Positions 7,675-14,719 of a stretch of 15,718 nucleotides of DNA are shown piece by piece; within the stretch, counting starts at the first letter, position 1; every line of letters begins with the position of its first letter. Under the pieces are notes generated by a model. The model searched no databases. It was not told where the DNA came from and saw only the letters and a list, made by a program, of their open reading frames with translations. The translations under genes and the position numbers were made by a program. The stretch is from CAZUHK01 sp964620345 (GTDB lineage Bacteria; Planctomycetota; Phycisphaerae; Phycisphaerales; Zrk34), in the NCBI GenBank assembly GCA_964620345.1, contig CAZUHK010000053.1:1-15718 (forward strand), in the 5' to 3' direction.

Positions 7675-8466
7675 TCAATCTCGCCGCTTCTGTTGTTCCT
7701 CGGCGCGGCGGTGCTGCTCGTAGGTGTGGGTTTCGTAGCCGACCACGGTGCCCTCGCCGGTCATCCGGGCGGCGCGGCCGGTCAGGTCGTGGGGCTTGGG
7801 GCCCAGGAATCGGCCCTTCTCGACGCACTCGCGGATCACGGTGATCCCGTCCTCAATGCTGTCGGTTACGATGAAGCGGTCCATGTCTTCGGGGCTGACG
7901 TTGCCGTACTTGCGGAGCATTGTGTCGCGCAGCCAGTCGATCATTTCCTTCCAGAAGTCGGTGCCGATGCACACGACGGGGAAGGGCTTGATCTTCTCGG
8001 TCTGGATGAGGGTCATGGCCTCGAAGAACTCGTCCATGGTGCCGAAGCCGCCGGGGAAGATGACGAACGCCGAGGCGTACTTGACGAACATGACCTTGCG
8101 GACGAAGAAGTAGTGGAAGTTCAGCTCGAGGGTCTGGTAAGGGTTGGGCTTCTGCTCCATGGGGAGGGTGATGTTGAGGCCGATGGATTGCCCGCCGGCC
8201 TCGAAGGCGCCGCGGTTGGCCGCTTCCATGATGCCCGGCCCCCCGCCGGTGATCACGGCGTAGTTTTCCTCGGCGAAGCGCCGGCCCATTTCGACGGCTT
8301 TTTTGTAGGGCTGCTGCGTCTCGGTCGTCCGCGCCGAGCCGAACACCGTGACGGCCCGGCCGATGCGGCTCATCGTCTCAAAGCCGTCGACGAACTCGGC
8401 CATGATGCGAAAGACCCGCCACGTCTCGTAGCTCAGGTCGTGATTGTTTTCCAAGCCGTGGTCCAT
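7675..8466 (-). CDS. LOG-family (TIGR00730) Rossmann-fold nucleotide-binding protein
   Basis: A 263-residue protein of the LOG/'lysine decarboxylase-like' family. The family marks are visible: GGGPGIMEAANRGA (74-87) and PGGFGTMDE (138-146), the nucleotide and ribose-phosphate binding motifs. Characterised LOG enzymes are phosphoribohydrolases that cleave nucleoside 5'-monophosphates, in plants and some bacteria releasing cytokinin bases; the bacterial substrate is usually unknown, so only hydrolysis of a purine nucleotide is inferred. The start was set at ATG 8466 because GGAGGT (8471-8476) lies 4 nt upstream; a longer frame to 8655 would overlap the anti-sigma gene and is Arg-rich. A terminator-like hairpin sits directly upstream of the ribosome-binding site, and thrC follows 51 bp downstream. 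Confidence 0.92.
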   Translation of the reverse strand: MDHGLENNHDLSYETWRVFRIMAEFVDGFETMSRIGRAVTVFGSARTTETQQPYKKAVEMGRRFAEENYAVITGGGPGIMEAANRGAFEAGGQSIGLNITLPMEQKPNPYQTLELNFHYFFVRKVMFVKYASAFVIFPGGFGTMDEFFEAMTLIQTEKIKPFPVVCIGTDFWKEMIDWLRDTMLRKYGNVSPEDMDRFIVTDSIEDGITVIRECVEKGRFLGPKPHDLTGRAARMTGEGTVVGYETHTYEQHRRAEEQQKRRD

Positions 8467-8480
8467 CGGTACCTCCAGGC

Positions 8481-8508
8481 AAAATAAAGCGGGCCCGCGC
8501 GGGCCCGC
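8481..8508 (-). terminator. Intrinsic terminator-like hairpin between anti-sigma and LOG genes
   Basis: Positions 8489-8508 are a perfect 20-bp palindrome made of two copies of GCGGGCCCGC, folding to an 8-bp all-GC stem with a 4-nt loop. On the minus strand it is followed by TTTATTTT (8488-8481). It can end the sigma/anti-sigma transcript, yet it lies only 4 nt before the Shine-Dalgarno sequence of the LOG gene. Confidence 0.75.
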
Positions 8509-8557
8509 GCGGGGCCGGGCGTGAAGCGCGTGTTGGATGATATCGGAAGATCGGCCG

Positions 8558-9859
8558 TCACGGCCCAAGCGACGGCGGCGGCGCGATCCGCGGCACCAGT
8601 TCCTCGGGCACCTGCTGCGGCTCGTTGGCCGCGGCGTCATCGGCTTGCGAGTCATCGGTCTGGGCGTCGGGCGGGGCGTCGGCGAAGTACTTTTCGATCA
8701 CGATCGGCACGACCACCGCGTGTACGGCTGGCGACGGCTCAGGCCCCTCGCCCTCGCGCCGGTCCGCGTCGGCCAGCGACAGCGGCACCTGCTGGCGAAG
8801 GATCGAGCGGTAGTCCGGCGCGAACGACGGCCAATTCCGCCGCAAGTCCGGCCCGATCGCGGTGGCGAGCGCTTCATCGTCGCCATGCTGTTCGAGCGCG
8901 ACATCGTGGTAGGCATCGACCGGCTCGTCGCGCAGCATCTTCACCACACGTTCGAGTTGGTCTGGCGGCACTTCCAGTTCGTATTGCATCGGCGGGTCAT
9001 CGGCGGCGGCGGCCGTGGTGTTGGCCCCGCCGTGGTGCTCAGCGAGCACCTGGCCGGGGTCTTCGTCGGCTGAGGGCACGACCGGCTTGACGGTCGGCCG
9101 CAGGCGGGCGTCGGGGATCGACCGGGCCACGCTGCCGATCTGCTCGACGCTGCGGTCGACATCGCGGGTCTTCACGCGGATGACGAAGCGTTGCTCGTTG
9201 CCCCGCCGCTGCACACCGGTCACCTGCCAGACGATGTGCGGCGTGGCATCGGGGTCTTCGCGGTACACCGGATCATTGTCCGGCGCGGCCTCGGTGGCGA
9301 CCGGATCATCGGCCGGCGCCGCTTCGGCCGGCGGCTGGGCCCGCGGCGTGTCGGTGGCGGCCGCGTCGGGATCGATCTCGGCCCCGGCGATGCGCGGCGC
9401 CTGCTCCGCCGCGGGCGCATCGTCGTCCTCGGGCGCGTCGGCCGGAGCCGGCGTCTGATTCGTCGCCACGGGCCGATACTCGACACGGTTCTGGTTGAGC
9501 CCGACGATGGACCAGAACACCACGCCGCCGGCGATGAGCACCATCGCCGCGACGCCCAGGGCCAGACCCACCCGACCGATCACGTGGTGCTTCTCGCCCG
9601 CGGCGTTGGGTGCGTCGATCGGCGTGTCGTCCAGCAGCATGCGCCGCTCGAGGTCGGCGTCGACCTCGTCCATCACCCACGCCGGCGCGGCCGGTTCGGG
9701 CAACGAACGCAGCGCGGCGCGGTCGGCGACCATCGCGTCCAGCAGGACCCGCAGCCGCGGATCGGCCGCCATCCACCGCTCGACCCGCTCCCGCTGGTCG
9801 TCGCTCAGCTCGCCCTCGACGTAGGCCAGCAGCACAGTTTGGTCGTATCGGTCAGCCAT
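8558..9859 (-). CDS. Membrane-anchored anti-sigma factor, zinc-free
   Basis: A 433-residue protein. The first 45 residues (LLAYVEGELSDDQRERVERW) resemble the anti-sigma domain of ECF regulators, which holds the sigma factor at the inner face of the membrane. One membrane helix follows at about 93-120, then a Pro/Ala/Asp-rich linker (about 130-205) and an exported C-terminal region with two beta-alpha-beta-looking segments (about 224-255 and 292-322) and a hydrophobic stretch near 378-392. The protein has no cysteine, so the HxxxCxxC zinc site of many anti-sigma factors is absent. The start lies 6 bp after the sigma factor stop with no clear Shine-Dalgarno sequence, implying translational coupling. 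Partnership with the upstream sigma factor is inferred from position and domain type. The signal it senses is unknown. Confidence 0.82.
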   Translation of the reverse strand: MADRYDQTVLLAYVEGELSDDQRERVERWMAADPRLRVLLDAMVADRAALRSLPEPAAPAWVMDEVDADLERRMLLDDTPIDAPNAAGEKHHVIGRVGLALGVAAMVLIAGGVVFWSIVGLNQNRVEYRPVATNQTPAPADAPEDDDAPAAEQAPRIAGAEIDPDAAATDTPRAQPPAEAAPADDPVATEAAPDNDPVYREDPDATPHIVWQVTGVQRRGNEQRFVIRVKTRDVDRSVEQIGSVARSIPDARLRPTVKPVVPSADEDPGQVLAEHHGGANTTAAAADDPPMQYELEVPPDQLERVVKMLRDEPVDAYHDVALEQHGDDEALATAIGPDLRRNWPSFAPDYRSILRQQVPLSLADADRREGEGPEPSPAVHAVVVPIVIEKYFADAPPDAQTDDSQADDAAANEPQQVPEELVPRIAPPPSLGP

Positions 9860-9865
9860 GGTGGT

Positions 9866-10495
9866 CTATTCGCGGCCCGGTTGCTCAAACCGAGCCAGCT
9901 CCTGCCGAAGCGCCAGCCGGGCCCGGAACAGCCGGCTCTTGACCGTGCCCAGCGGCACGCCCAGCACGTCGGCGATCTGTTGGTAGTCCATCTCCTGCAA
10001 ATCTCGCAGCACGATCACACTCTTCAGGCCTTCGTCCAGCCGATCCAGCCCGGCCAGGACGCGGTCGATCTGTTCACTGGTTTCGACGCGGTCCTCGGCG
10101 GTGAGTTCCCGATCGGCCGGCAACATCGCCTTCAATTCAGCCCCGCCGGCCCCGGCCTCGCCCGCCTCGCCGCTCACGGGGGTCTCCAAGCTCGTCGCCT
10201 GGCGGACCTTGCGCTTGCGCAGGTGGCTGATCGACAGGTTCATCGCGATCCGTGTCAACCAGGTGCCAAAGCGGCTGTTTTCCTGAAAGCTGTCGACGTG
10301 CTGGATCGCCTTGACCAGCACGTCCTGGGCCAGGTCGGCCGCGTCGGCGGTGTTGGACACCATGCGCAGGCACACGTGATAAATCTGCTTGTGGTGGGCG
10401 CCGAGCAATTCGCCCAGGGCCCCGCGGTCGCCATGGCGAACCTGCTCGATGAGCTGGGCTTCGCGCTTGGCACTAAGTGGCTGATTGGGCGTCAT
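9866..10495 (-). CDS. RNA polymerase sigma factor, ECF (sigma-70 family)
   Basis: A 209-residue sigma factor with only regions 2 and 4. Region 2 spans about 25-95 (DLAQDVLVKAIQHVDSF for core binding; FGTWLTRIAMNLSISHLRKRK for -10 recognition). Region 4 spans about 140-200 (LRDLQEMDYQQIADVLGVPLG, then a helix-turn-helix ending TVKSRLFRARLALRQEL). The two are joined by a linker rich in Gly, Ala and Glu. ATG 10495 was preferred over an upstream TTG at 10600, because the domain begins just after MTPNQPLSAKREAQL and the TTG coincides with a probable -35 box. No good Shine-Dalgarno sequence precedes it. It is followed after 6 bp by the anti-sigma gene, the standard pairing for ECF factors. The target promoters are unknown. 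Confidence 0.95.
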   Translation of the reverse strand: MTPNQPLSAKREAQLIEQVRHGDRGALGELLGAHHKQIYHVCLRMVSNTADAADLAQDVLVKAIQHVDSFQENSRFGTWLTRIAMNLSISHLRKRKVRQATSLETPVSGEAGEAGAGGAELKAMLPADRELTAEDRVETSEQIDRVLAGLDRLDEGLKSVIVLRDLQEMDYQQIADVLGVPLGTVKSRLFRARLALRQELARFEQPGRE

Positions 10496-10571
10496 GCAAA
10501 AGGATTTTGCGGCCGGCGTCCCCAGCGGTCCGCCGGTCGGCAGGCGGGGGTGAAGCCACGATGGCCAGCTT

Positions 10572-10600
10572 ACTATGACCCCCGGCCGGGCGATCGTCAA
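10572..10600 (-). promoter_or_regulatory. Sigma-70-like promoter for the ECF sigma operon
   Basis: Read on the minus strand, TTGACG (10600-10595, five of six) and CATAGT (10577-10572, four of six) are 17 nt apart. Transcription would begin near 10565, about 70 nt before ATG 10495. It looks like a housekeeping promoter, not the AAC-type -35 of ECF-autoregulated promoters. Confidence 0.5.
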
Positions 10601-10640
10601 TCCATCGCCGCAGCGCGGCCCGGTGCCGGGCTGGCCGGCG

Positions 10641-11771
10641 CTACGCGCGGCGCTTGCCGGCGAGCACCGCCAAGCCCAGCGCGAACACCGCCAGCGTGGC
10701 TGGTTCGGGCACGGCCGGGCCGGGCAGTGGAACGTTGAACTCGGCGTGCACTTCGGCGACCGCGGCGTAGAGATCGATCTGTTGAAACGTCAGCTCGCTG
10801 GCCGGATCGAACACCTCAACACCAGTGCGCTGAAGCAGGTCGACAAGGCGGTCGGTGAAGCTGTCGAATTCGCCGGTCAGATCGGTCGTGAACTGCTCGT
10901 ACACCTCGCGCAGCAGGACCGCGGTCCCGGCAACCTGCGGTGCCGCGAAGCTGGTGCCGCTGCCGACCGACACGCCGCCGTCCTTCCACAGCGAGCGGAT
11001 CGACGTGCCGGGCGCCAGCAGGTCCAGTTCGGCGTTGCGATTGGAAAAGCCCGCCAGGCCGCCGCTGTGGTTGCTCGCGCCCACGGAGATCGGGGCGTCG
11101 AAGATCGCCGGGGCCGTCAGGCCCTCGGTCGAGCCATCGTTGCCCGCGGCGGCGGCGGTCACGATGTTCATCGCTTCGAGTTGATCCAGCGCATCGCGTA
11201 TGCGGCGATAACTCGTCCAGCCGGGCACGTCATCGGGTGAGGCGAAGACGCTGTTGACGCCGATGGAGATGTTGACCGTGGTGATGTTCAGCGCCGCGGC
11301 GTTCTGGGCCACCCACTCCAGGCCCAGGGCCAGGTCGAGCAGGGAACCGTTGCCATCGGCGGCCAGGACGCGGACGGCGACGAACTCCGCGGCGGGCGCC
11401 AGGCCGGGCCGGTCGGGGTCTTCCGAGCCGATCACGCCGGCGACGAACGTGCCGTGACCGTTGCGGTCGTCGAAGTCGGCCGGGGCGGTCGATCCCCAAG
11501 GCGCGTTGGCGGCCATGTTGCGCCCGGCGACGACGCGGCCGCCCAGGCCCGGGTGGTCGAAATCGATGCCGGTGTCGATGACCGCGACGCGCTGGGCAAC
11601 GCCGGTGAAATCGTTGGCCCCGTCGAGCGTGGGCAGGGCCTCGGCGACGGCGCTGACGCCGTGTACCTGGCCGACGCCGAACGTGCCGGACGACGCGGGG
11701 GATGCCGAGAGTGCGAACCACAGCGCCGCCGCGACCGCGGCCAGCGCCACCCGACGCTTGTGAATAGCCAT
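10641..11771 (-). CDS. Secreted subtilisin-like serine protease with PEP-CTERM sorting signal
   Basis: A 376-residue S8-family protease. Visible: signal peptide (basic MAIHKRR, then a hydrophobic core to about 25); catalytic Asp 66 in VAVIDTG, His 106 in NGHGT, Ser 274 in GTSFAAP, and oxyanion Asn 211 in AAAGND, so the active site is complete. The last 23 residues form a PEP-CTERM signal: VPEPATL, a hydrophobic helix, then GKRRA. In other bacteria this signal is processed by exosortase/archaeosortase-like enzymes for surface attachment or release. ATG 11771 was chosen because GAGAGG lies 8 nt upstream; a TTG two codons earlier would be too close. There is no obvious long pro-domain, which is short for a subtilase. 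It lies upstream of the sigma/anti-sigma pair on the same strand. Confidence 0.94.
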   Translation of the reverse strand: MAIHKRRVALAAVAAALWFALSASPASSGTFGVGQVHGVSAVAEALPTLDGANDFTGVAQRVAVIDTGIDFDHPGLGGRVVAGRNMAANAPWGSTAPADFDDRNGHGTFVAGVIGSEDPDRPGLAPAAEFVAVRVLAADGNGSLLDLALGLEWVAQNAAALNITTVNISIGVNSVFASPDDVPGWTSYRRIRDALDQLEAMNIVTAAAAGNDGSTEGLTAPAIFDAPISVGASNHSGGLAGFSNRNAELDLLAPGTSIRSLWKDGGVSVGSGTSFAAPQVAGTAVLLREVYEQFTTDLTGEFDSFTDRLVDLLQRTGVEVFDPASELTFQQIDLYAAVAEVHAEFNVPLPGPAVPEPATLAVFALGLAVLAGKRRA

Positions 11772-12002
11772 TGCCAATGCCTCTCAAACGAACCGAGGAC
11801 CATGTGTTCCCACACGGGTCATCGGGCGGTTCGAGGGGCGGGTTAAGCGGGGAGCGGGCGCACCAAGCGAAATCGGCCCGACCGGTAAGGCCGAAACTTC
11901 GCGGTCCCATCAATCGCGAGAGATCGGGGCGACGGTTGCCGCCTTCGAGGTCCGTGAAGCACTTGCGACCGCATATCACGCACCATGCGCGGCACAAGAT
12001 GC

Positions 12003-12031
12003 AAAAAACCCCTCGCATCCGAGGGGCTTTT
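12003..12031. terminator. Intrinsic terminator, bidirectional, downstream of tRNA-Gln
   Basis: CCCCTCG (12009-12015) and CGAGGGG (12020-12026) form a 7-bp stem with loop CATC. Six A bases precede it and four T bases follow it on the plus strand, so it gives six U residues after the hairpin on the minus strand, where it lies 5 nt past the tRNA end. It closes the rpsT-tRNA transcript. Confidence 0.9.
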
Positions 12032-12035
12032 CAAG

Positions 12036-12106
12036 CAGGGGATCCAGGATTCGAACCTGGACTAAAGGTACCAGAAACCTTCGTGCTACCGTTACACCAA
12101 TCCCCT
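12036..12106 (-). tRNA. tRNA-Gln (anticodon CTG)
   Basis: The 71-nt cloverleaf folds fully: acceptor AGGGGAT with ATCCCCT, D-arm GTG with CAC, anticodon stem AAGGT with ACCTT around loop TTCTGGT, and T-arm CCAGG TTCGAAT CCTGG, with discriminator base G. The anticodon CTG (12074-12072) reads CAG, glutamine. The 3' CCA is not encoded, so it must be added by tRNA nucleotidyltransferase. The first acceptor pair is A1-U72. The gene lies 66 bp downstream of rpsT on the same strand with no terminator between them and a strong one after it, so processing from a joint transcript is likely. Confidence 0.96.
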
Positions 12107-12172
12107 AATGATTGGATGCATCACGGCGTTCATCGGCCGATCGGCGGGGCTGGCTTTGGCATCCTAGGCCGA

Positions 12173-12460
12173 CTAGGCCGAGGCGCCGGCGTTGGGGGCC
12201 TTCATCGCATTGAGTCGCTTGGCCAGGCGGCTCTTCTTTCGCGCCGCGGCGTTCTTGTGAATCGTGCCGGTCGCGGCGATCTTGTCCAGTGTCCGCGCGG
12301 CGGTCTGGTACTTCTGCTGAGCGTCGTCGACGTTGCCATCATGCACCGCCGTCAGGAAATCCTTGACGCTGTCCTTGACGCGAAGCTTGCGCCAGCGGTT
12401 GCGGGCACGCCGCGTTTCGTTCTGCCGGATACGCTTCTGGGCCGATCGGGAGTGAGCCAT
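12173..12460 (-). CDS. rpsT: 30S ribosomal protein S20
   Basis: A 95-residue basic helical protein that binds 16S rRNA early in 30S assembly. The start MAHSRSAQKRIRQNETRRARN and the later GTIHKNAAARKKSRLAKRL are the family's hallmark segments. It is slightly longer than E. coli S20 (87 residues) through an Ala/Pro-rich tail (APNAGASA). ATG 12460 has AGGA about 10 nt upstream. A good promoter lies just upstream and tRNA-Gln follows. The coding strand ends TCG GCC TAG and the same 9 bases are repeated directly after the stop, giving a second in-frame stop two codons on. S20 is autoregulated in some bacteria; nothing here proves that. Confidence 0.97.
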   Translation of the reverse strand: MAHSRSAQKRIRQNETRRARNRWRKLRVKDSVKDFLTAVHDGNVDDAQQKYQTAARTLDKIAATGTIHKNAAARKKSRLAKRLNAMKAPNAGASA

Positions 12461-12504
12461 TTATGAAGTCCTGCGGGTTCTGGTTTGGTGCAGCAAAGCC
12501 GGGC

Positions 12505-12533
12505 ATTATGACTGGCCCGGGCGTGCAAATCAA
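12505..12533 (-). promoter_or_regulatory. Promoter of rpsT (and probably tRNA-Gln)
   Basis: Read on the minus strand, TTGATT (12533-12528, four of six) and CATAAT (12510-12505, five of six) have ideal 17-nt spacing. Transcription would start near 12498, giving a leader of about 38 nt. An inverted repeat CCGGGC-N10-GCCCGG (12499-12520) straddles the -10 box. Confidence 0.65.
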
Positions 12534-12548
12534 GCGGCCGCATCGCGG

Positions 12549-13907
12549 TCATGCGAACTGGTCGCCGAACAGGCCCGGGGTGGTCTTATCAGTGGACTTC
12601 GAACGCCGTCGCCCCTTGTTCGAGGGGCCGTCGACGGTGGAGCGAACCTGGCCGTCGCGCAGGTGGGTGACCAGCGTGTTGCCGGGCCGGGCGTCGGCGG
12701 TCTTGCGGATCAGCTTGCCCTGGGCATCGGTGGTGTAGCTGTAGCCGCGGGCCAGCACGCTGCGGGGCCCGACCGATTCGAGCTGGCGGGTCGCCCAGGC
12801 CAGTTGCCTGGCGCGTTGGCCGCAGACCTCGCGGCCGGCGCGGGCCAGCCGATCGGTCAGGGCCGTGAGGTTCTCACTCGCCAGCTCCACCGCCCCGCCG
12901 GGCCTGCGAAACACCTCGTGGCGGGCCAGGGCGGTGAGCGCGACCCGGCGTCGCTCGGCGGCGCGGTGCAGGCCGTGGCCCAGGCGATGGCGAAGCTGAT
13001 CGAGGCGATGGGCCTCGGCCGCGGCGTCGGGGACGAGCACGGCGGCGGCCTGCGTCGGCGTCGAACAGCGCCGATCGGCGACCAGCTCGGCGACGGTCGT
13101 GTCCACCTCGTGGCCGATCGCCGCGACGATCGGCACCGCTGAATCGAACACCGCATCGGCCGCGACCCGCTCGTTGAACGCCCACAGGTCTTCGATGCTG
13201 CCACCGCCGCGGGTCACGATCACCGCATCCAGCCGCAGGCGATGGGCGTGGTCGCTGAGATGGCGGATCGCCCGGGCGATCACCGGCGCCGCGCCCGCGC
13301 CCTGCACCGGCACATCGACCAGCATCAACCGACACCCCGGCCAACGCTGCTGCGCGGTGCGGACCACATCGCTGATCGCCGCGCCTTGGGCGCTGGTGAC
13401 CACCGCGATCCGCTCGGGAAACAGCGGCAGCGGTTTCTTGCGTTCCTCGGCGAAGTAACCGGCCTCGCGCAGCTCGTCGCAGAGCTGACGGAACTTCAGT
13501 TCGAGCGCCCCTTGGCCGACGGGTTCGAGCTTGTCGATGTAGATCTGCAGGCGCCCCTGCGGGCCGTAATAGTCCAGCCGGCCGGTGGCGACGACCTGCA
13601 TGCCGCGCTCGGGGCGGAATCCAGCGTTGGCCGCGGCCGAGGCCCACATCACACCGCTGATGACATTCTGCTCGTCCTTGAGCGAAAGGTACCAGTGGGT
13701 GCGATCGGAGAAGTTGCTGACCTCGCCGACGATCCGCAGGGGTTTGGGCGTGTGGTCTGCCAGGGTGTTCTTAATCAGCAGCGTGACCTGTGTGACGGAC
13801 ATCGCCTCGGCTGCCGCGCCGCGGCCCGGCGTGGCCCGCTCGCGCCGAGCCGGGCCGCCGGTGTCGCGTTGGGGTACGCGGTCGGGGTTGAACGGCAGTC
13901 GCGCCAT
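12549..13907 (-). CDS. xseA: Exodeoxyribonuclease VII large subunit
   Basis: A 452-residue catalytic subunit of exonuclease VII, which degrades single-stranded DNA from both ends together with XseB. Visible: an N-terminal OB-fold segment (LRIVGEVSNFSDRTHWYLSLK), then the nuclease core with IAVVTSAQGAAISD, TRGGGSIEDLWAFN and GHEVDTTVAELVADRRCSTPT, all conserved in the family; an Arg-rich coiled region and a short Ser/Lys-rich tail end it. The start at 13907 is supported by GGAG (13916-13919) 8 nt upstream and by overlap with the preceding stop (TGATG), implying translational coupling with the glycosyltransferase gene. An ATG at residue 36 is the alternative. No xseB lies next to it; the next gene downstream is rpsT, which has its own promoter. 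Confidence 0.96.
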   Translation of the reverse strand: MARLPFNPDRVPQRDTGGPARRERATPGRGAAAEAMSVTQVTLLIKNTLADHTPKPLRIVGEVSNFSDRTHWYLSLKDEQNVISGVMWASAAANAGFRPERGMQVVATGRLDYYGPQGRLQIYIDKLEPVGQGALELKFRQLCDELREAGYFAEERKKPLPLFPERIAVVTSAQGAAISDVVRTAQQRWPGCRLMLVDVPVQGAGAAPVIARAIRHLSDHAHRLRLDAVIVTRGGGSIEDLWAFNERVAADAVFDSAVPIVAAIGHEVDTTVAELVADRRCSTPTQAAAVLVPDAAAEAHRLDQLRHRLGHGLHRAAERRRVALTALARHEVFRRPGGAVELASENLTALTDRLARAGREVCGQRARQLAWATRQLESVGPRSVLARGYSYTTDAQGKLIRKTADARPGNTLVTHLRDGQVRSTVDGPSNKGRRRSKSTDKTTPGLFGDQFA

Positions 13908-14713
13908 CAACGTTGCTCCGGCCCGGGCGGCGCCGGCCGGGCTCGCGGTTGCTGTTGCAGGTGCCAGAGTCGTGCGTACTTGAGCTGCGTGCTGAACGCG
14001 GCTTTGTGGGCGATCATCACGCCGAAGGCGCCCTGCAGGAAGCCGCCCTTGAGCAGCAGGTGCTTGTAAAACGCCAGCGTCGGCCGCAGCCACAGCCCGA
14101 GCATGCCGACCCGTCGACCTTCGGCGAGCATCTGCCGGGCCAGGGCCTCGGTGCGACGTTGGTAACGTTCACCTTCGAAGTAGTCGGTGAAATCATCAAC
14201 CTGGGCGTTATGCAGCAGCGGCCCTCGCAGCCGTCTGATCTTGCCCTCGGTGGGCAGGCGGTAGTCATGTACCGCCCGATCAGGCCAAGTCACCCGCCGC
14301 CGATCGAACAGCCGATCCTGTCGATCCGGATCCCAAGCCAGCACGTGCCGGCCCATCAGGTAGTTGCGGCGGGGCATGGTCATCAACGGGGATTGCTTGA
14401 ACGCCGCGTTGTCCAGCCCCGCGATCTCGTCGCGAAGGGCATCGCTGATCTGCTCGTCGGCGTCGAGGACGAACACCCAATCGTGGGTCGCGGCCTCGGT
14501 CATCCGCCGCTTGCTATCGGCGTAAGTGGTCCATTCGTGCCGTTCGACCCGGTCGGCCATCTGCTGCGCCTGCTCGTAAGAGCCATCGGTGGAGTGCGAA
14601 TCGAACACCAACAGTTCGGCGCACCACGTACAGGCCCGGGCCGACGCCATGGCGGAGCCGATCGTGCTGATCTTGTTGTCCGTGGCGATGCAGATGCTGA
14701 TCGGCGGAGCCAT
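13907..14713 (-). CDS. Family 2 glycosyltransferase (WaaE/KdtX-like)
   Basis: A 268-residue GT-A-fold transferase. Visible: PISICIATDN at the nucleotide-sugar binding start, FDSHSTDGS (37-45), DWVFVLDADE with the metal-binding DAD at 84-86, and a later VHDYR motif. The layout matches the WaaE/KdtX subgroup, where members add glucose to the lipopolysaccharide inner core; acting at the cytoplasmic face of the inner membrane on an envelope glycan is a reasonable inference, and the sugar and acceptor are unknown. Near the C-terminus YKHLLLKGGFLQGAFGVMIA is amphipathic or membrane-associating. The stop overlaps the xseA start by one base. ATG 14713 has no Shine-Dalgarno sequence, but a full promoter ends 6 nt before it, so the mRNA may be leaderless. 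Confidence 0.92.
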   Translation of the reverse strand: MAPPISICIATDNKISTIGSAMASARACTWCAELLVFDSHSTDGSYEQAQQMADRVERHEWTTYADSKRRMTEAATHDWVFVLDADEQISDALRDEIAGLDNAAFKQSPLMTMPRRNYLMGRHVLAWDPDRQDRLFDRRRVTWPDRAVHDYRLPTEGKIRRLRGPLLHNAQVDDFTDYFEGERYQRRTEALARQMLAEGRRVGMLGLWLRPTLAFYKHLLLKGGFLQGAFGVMIAHKAAFSTQLKYARLWHLQQQPRARPAPPGPEQR

Positions 14714-14719
14714 AGGGCC

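Noticed and set aside
6163..8487. A plus-strand open frame of about 770 codons opposite thrC and the LOG gene
   Set aside because: It crosses two well-identified minus-strand genes and their intergenic gap and shows no recognisable domain.
8489..8520. The GC repeat as a CRISPR-like or mobile-element repeat
   Set aside because: There are only two adjacent 10-bp units with no spacer, and the following T-rich run fits an intrinsic terminator.
10496..10600. A TTG start at 10600 for the ECF sigma factor
   Set aside because: The TTG is part of the best -35 box, and the extra 35 residues do not look like sigma-factor sequence.
9191..10738. A plus-strand open frame of about 515 codons opposite the sigma and anti-sigma genes
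   Set aside because: It spans the sigma/anti-sigma junction and the promoter region, and its composition is that of a reverse-strand shadow.
11843..12034. A minus-strand 63-codon frame between tRNA-Gln and the subtilase
   Set aside because: It begins inside the terminator hairpin, has no ribosome site and shows no family resemblance. I see no gene in 11772-12002.
12549..12585. The XseA C-terminal PGLFGDQFA as a sliding-clamp binding motif, given dnaN in the same window
   Set aside because: It shares only the LF core with the QLxLF consensus, and a short tail motif in one protein is too weak to support binding.
13907..14093. A longer XseA start at 14093
   Set aside because: The extra residues overlap the glycosyltransferase reading frame and are low-complexity; the TGATG overlap and GGAG site support 13907.
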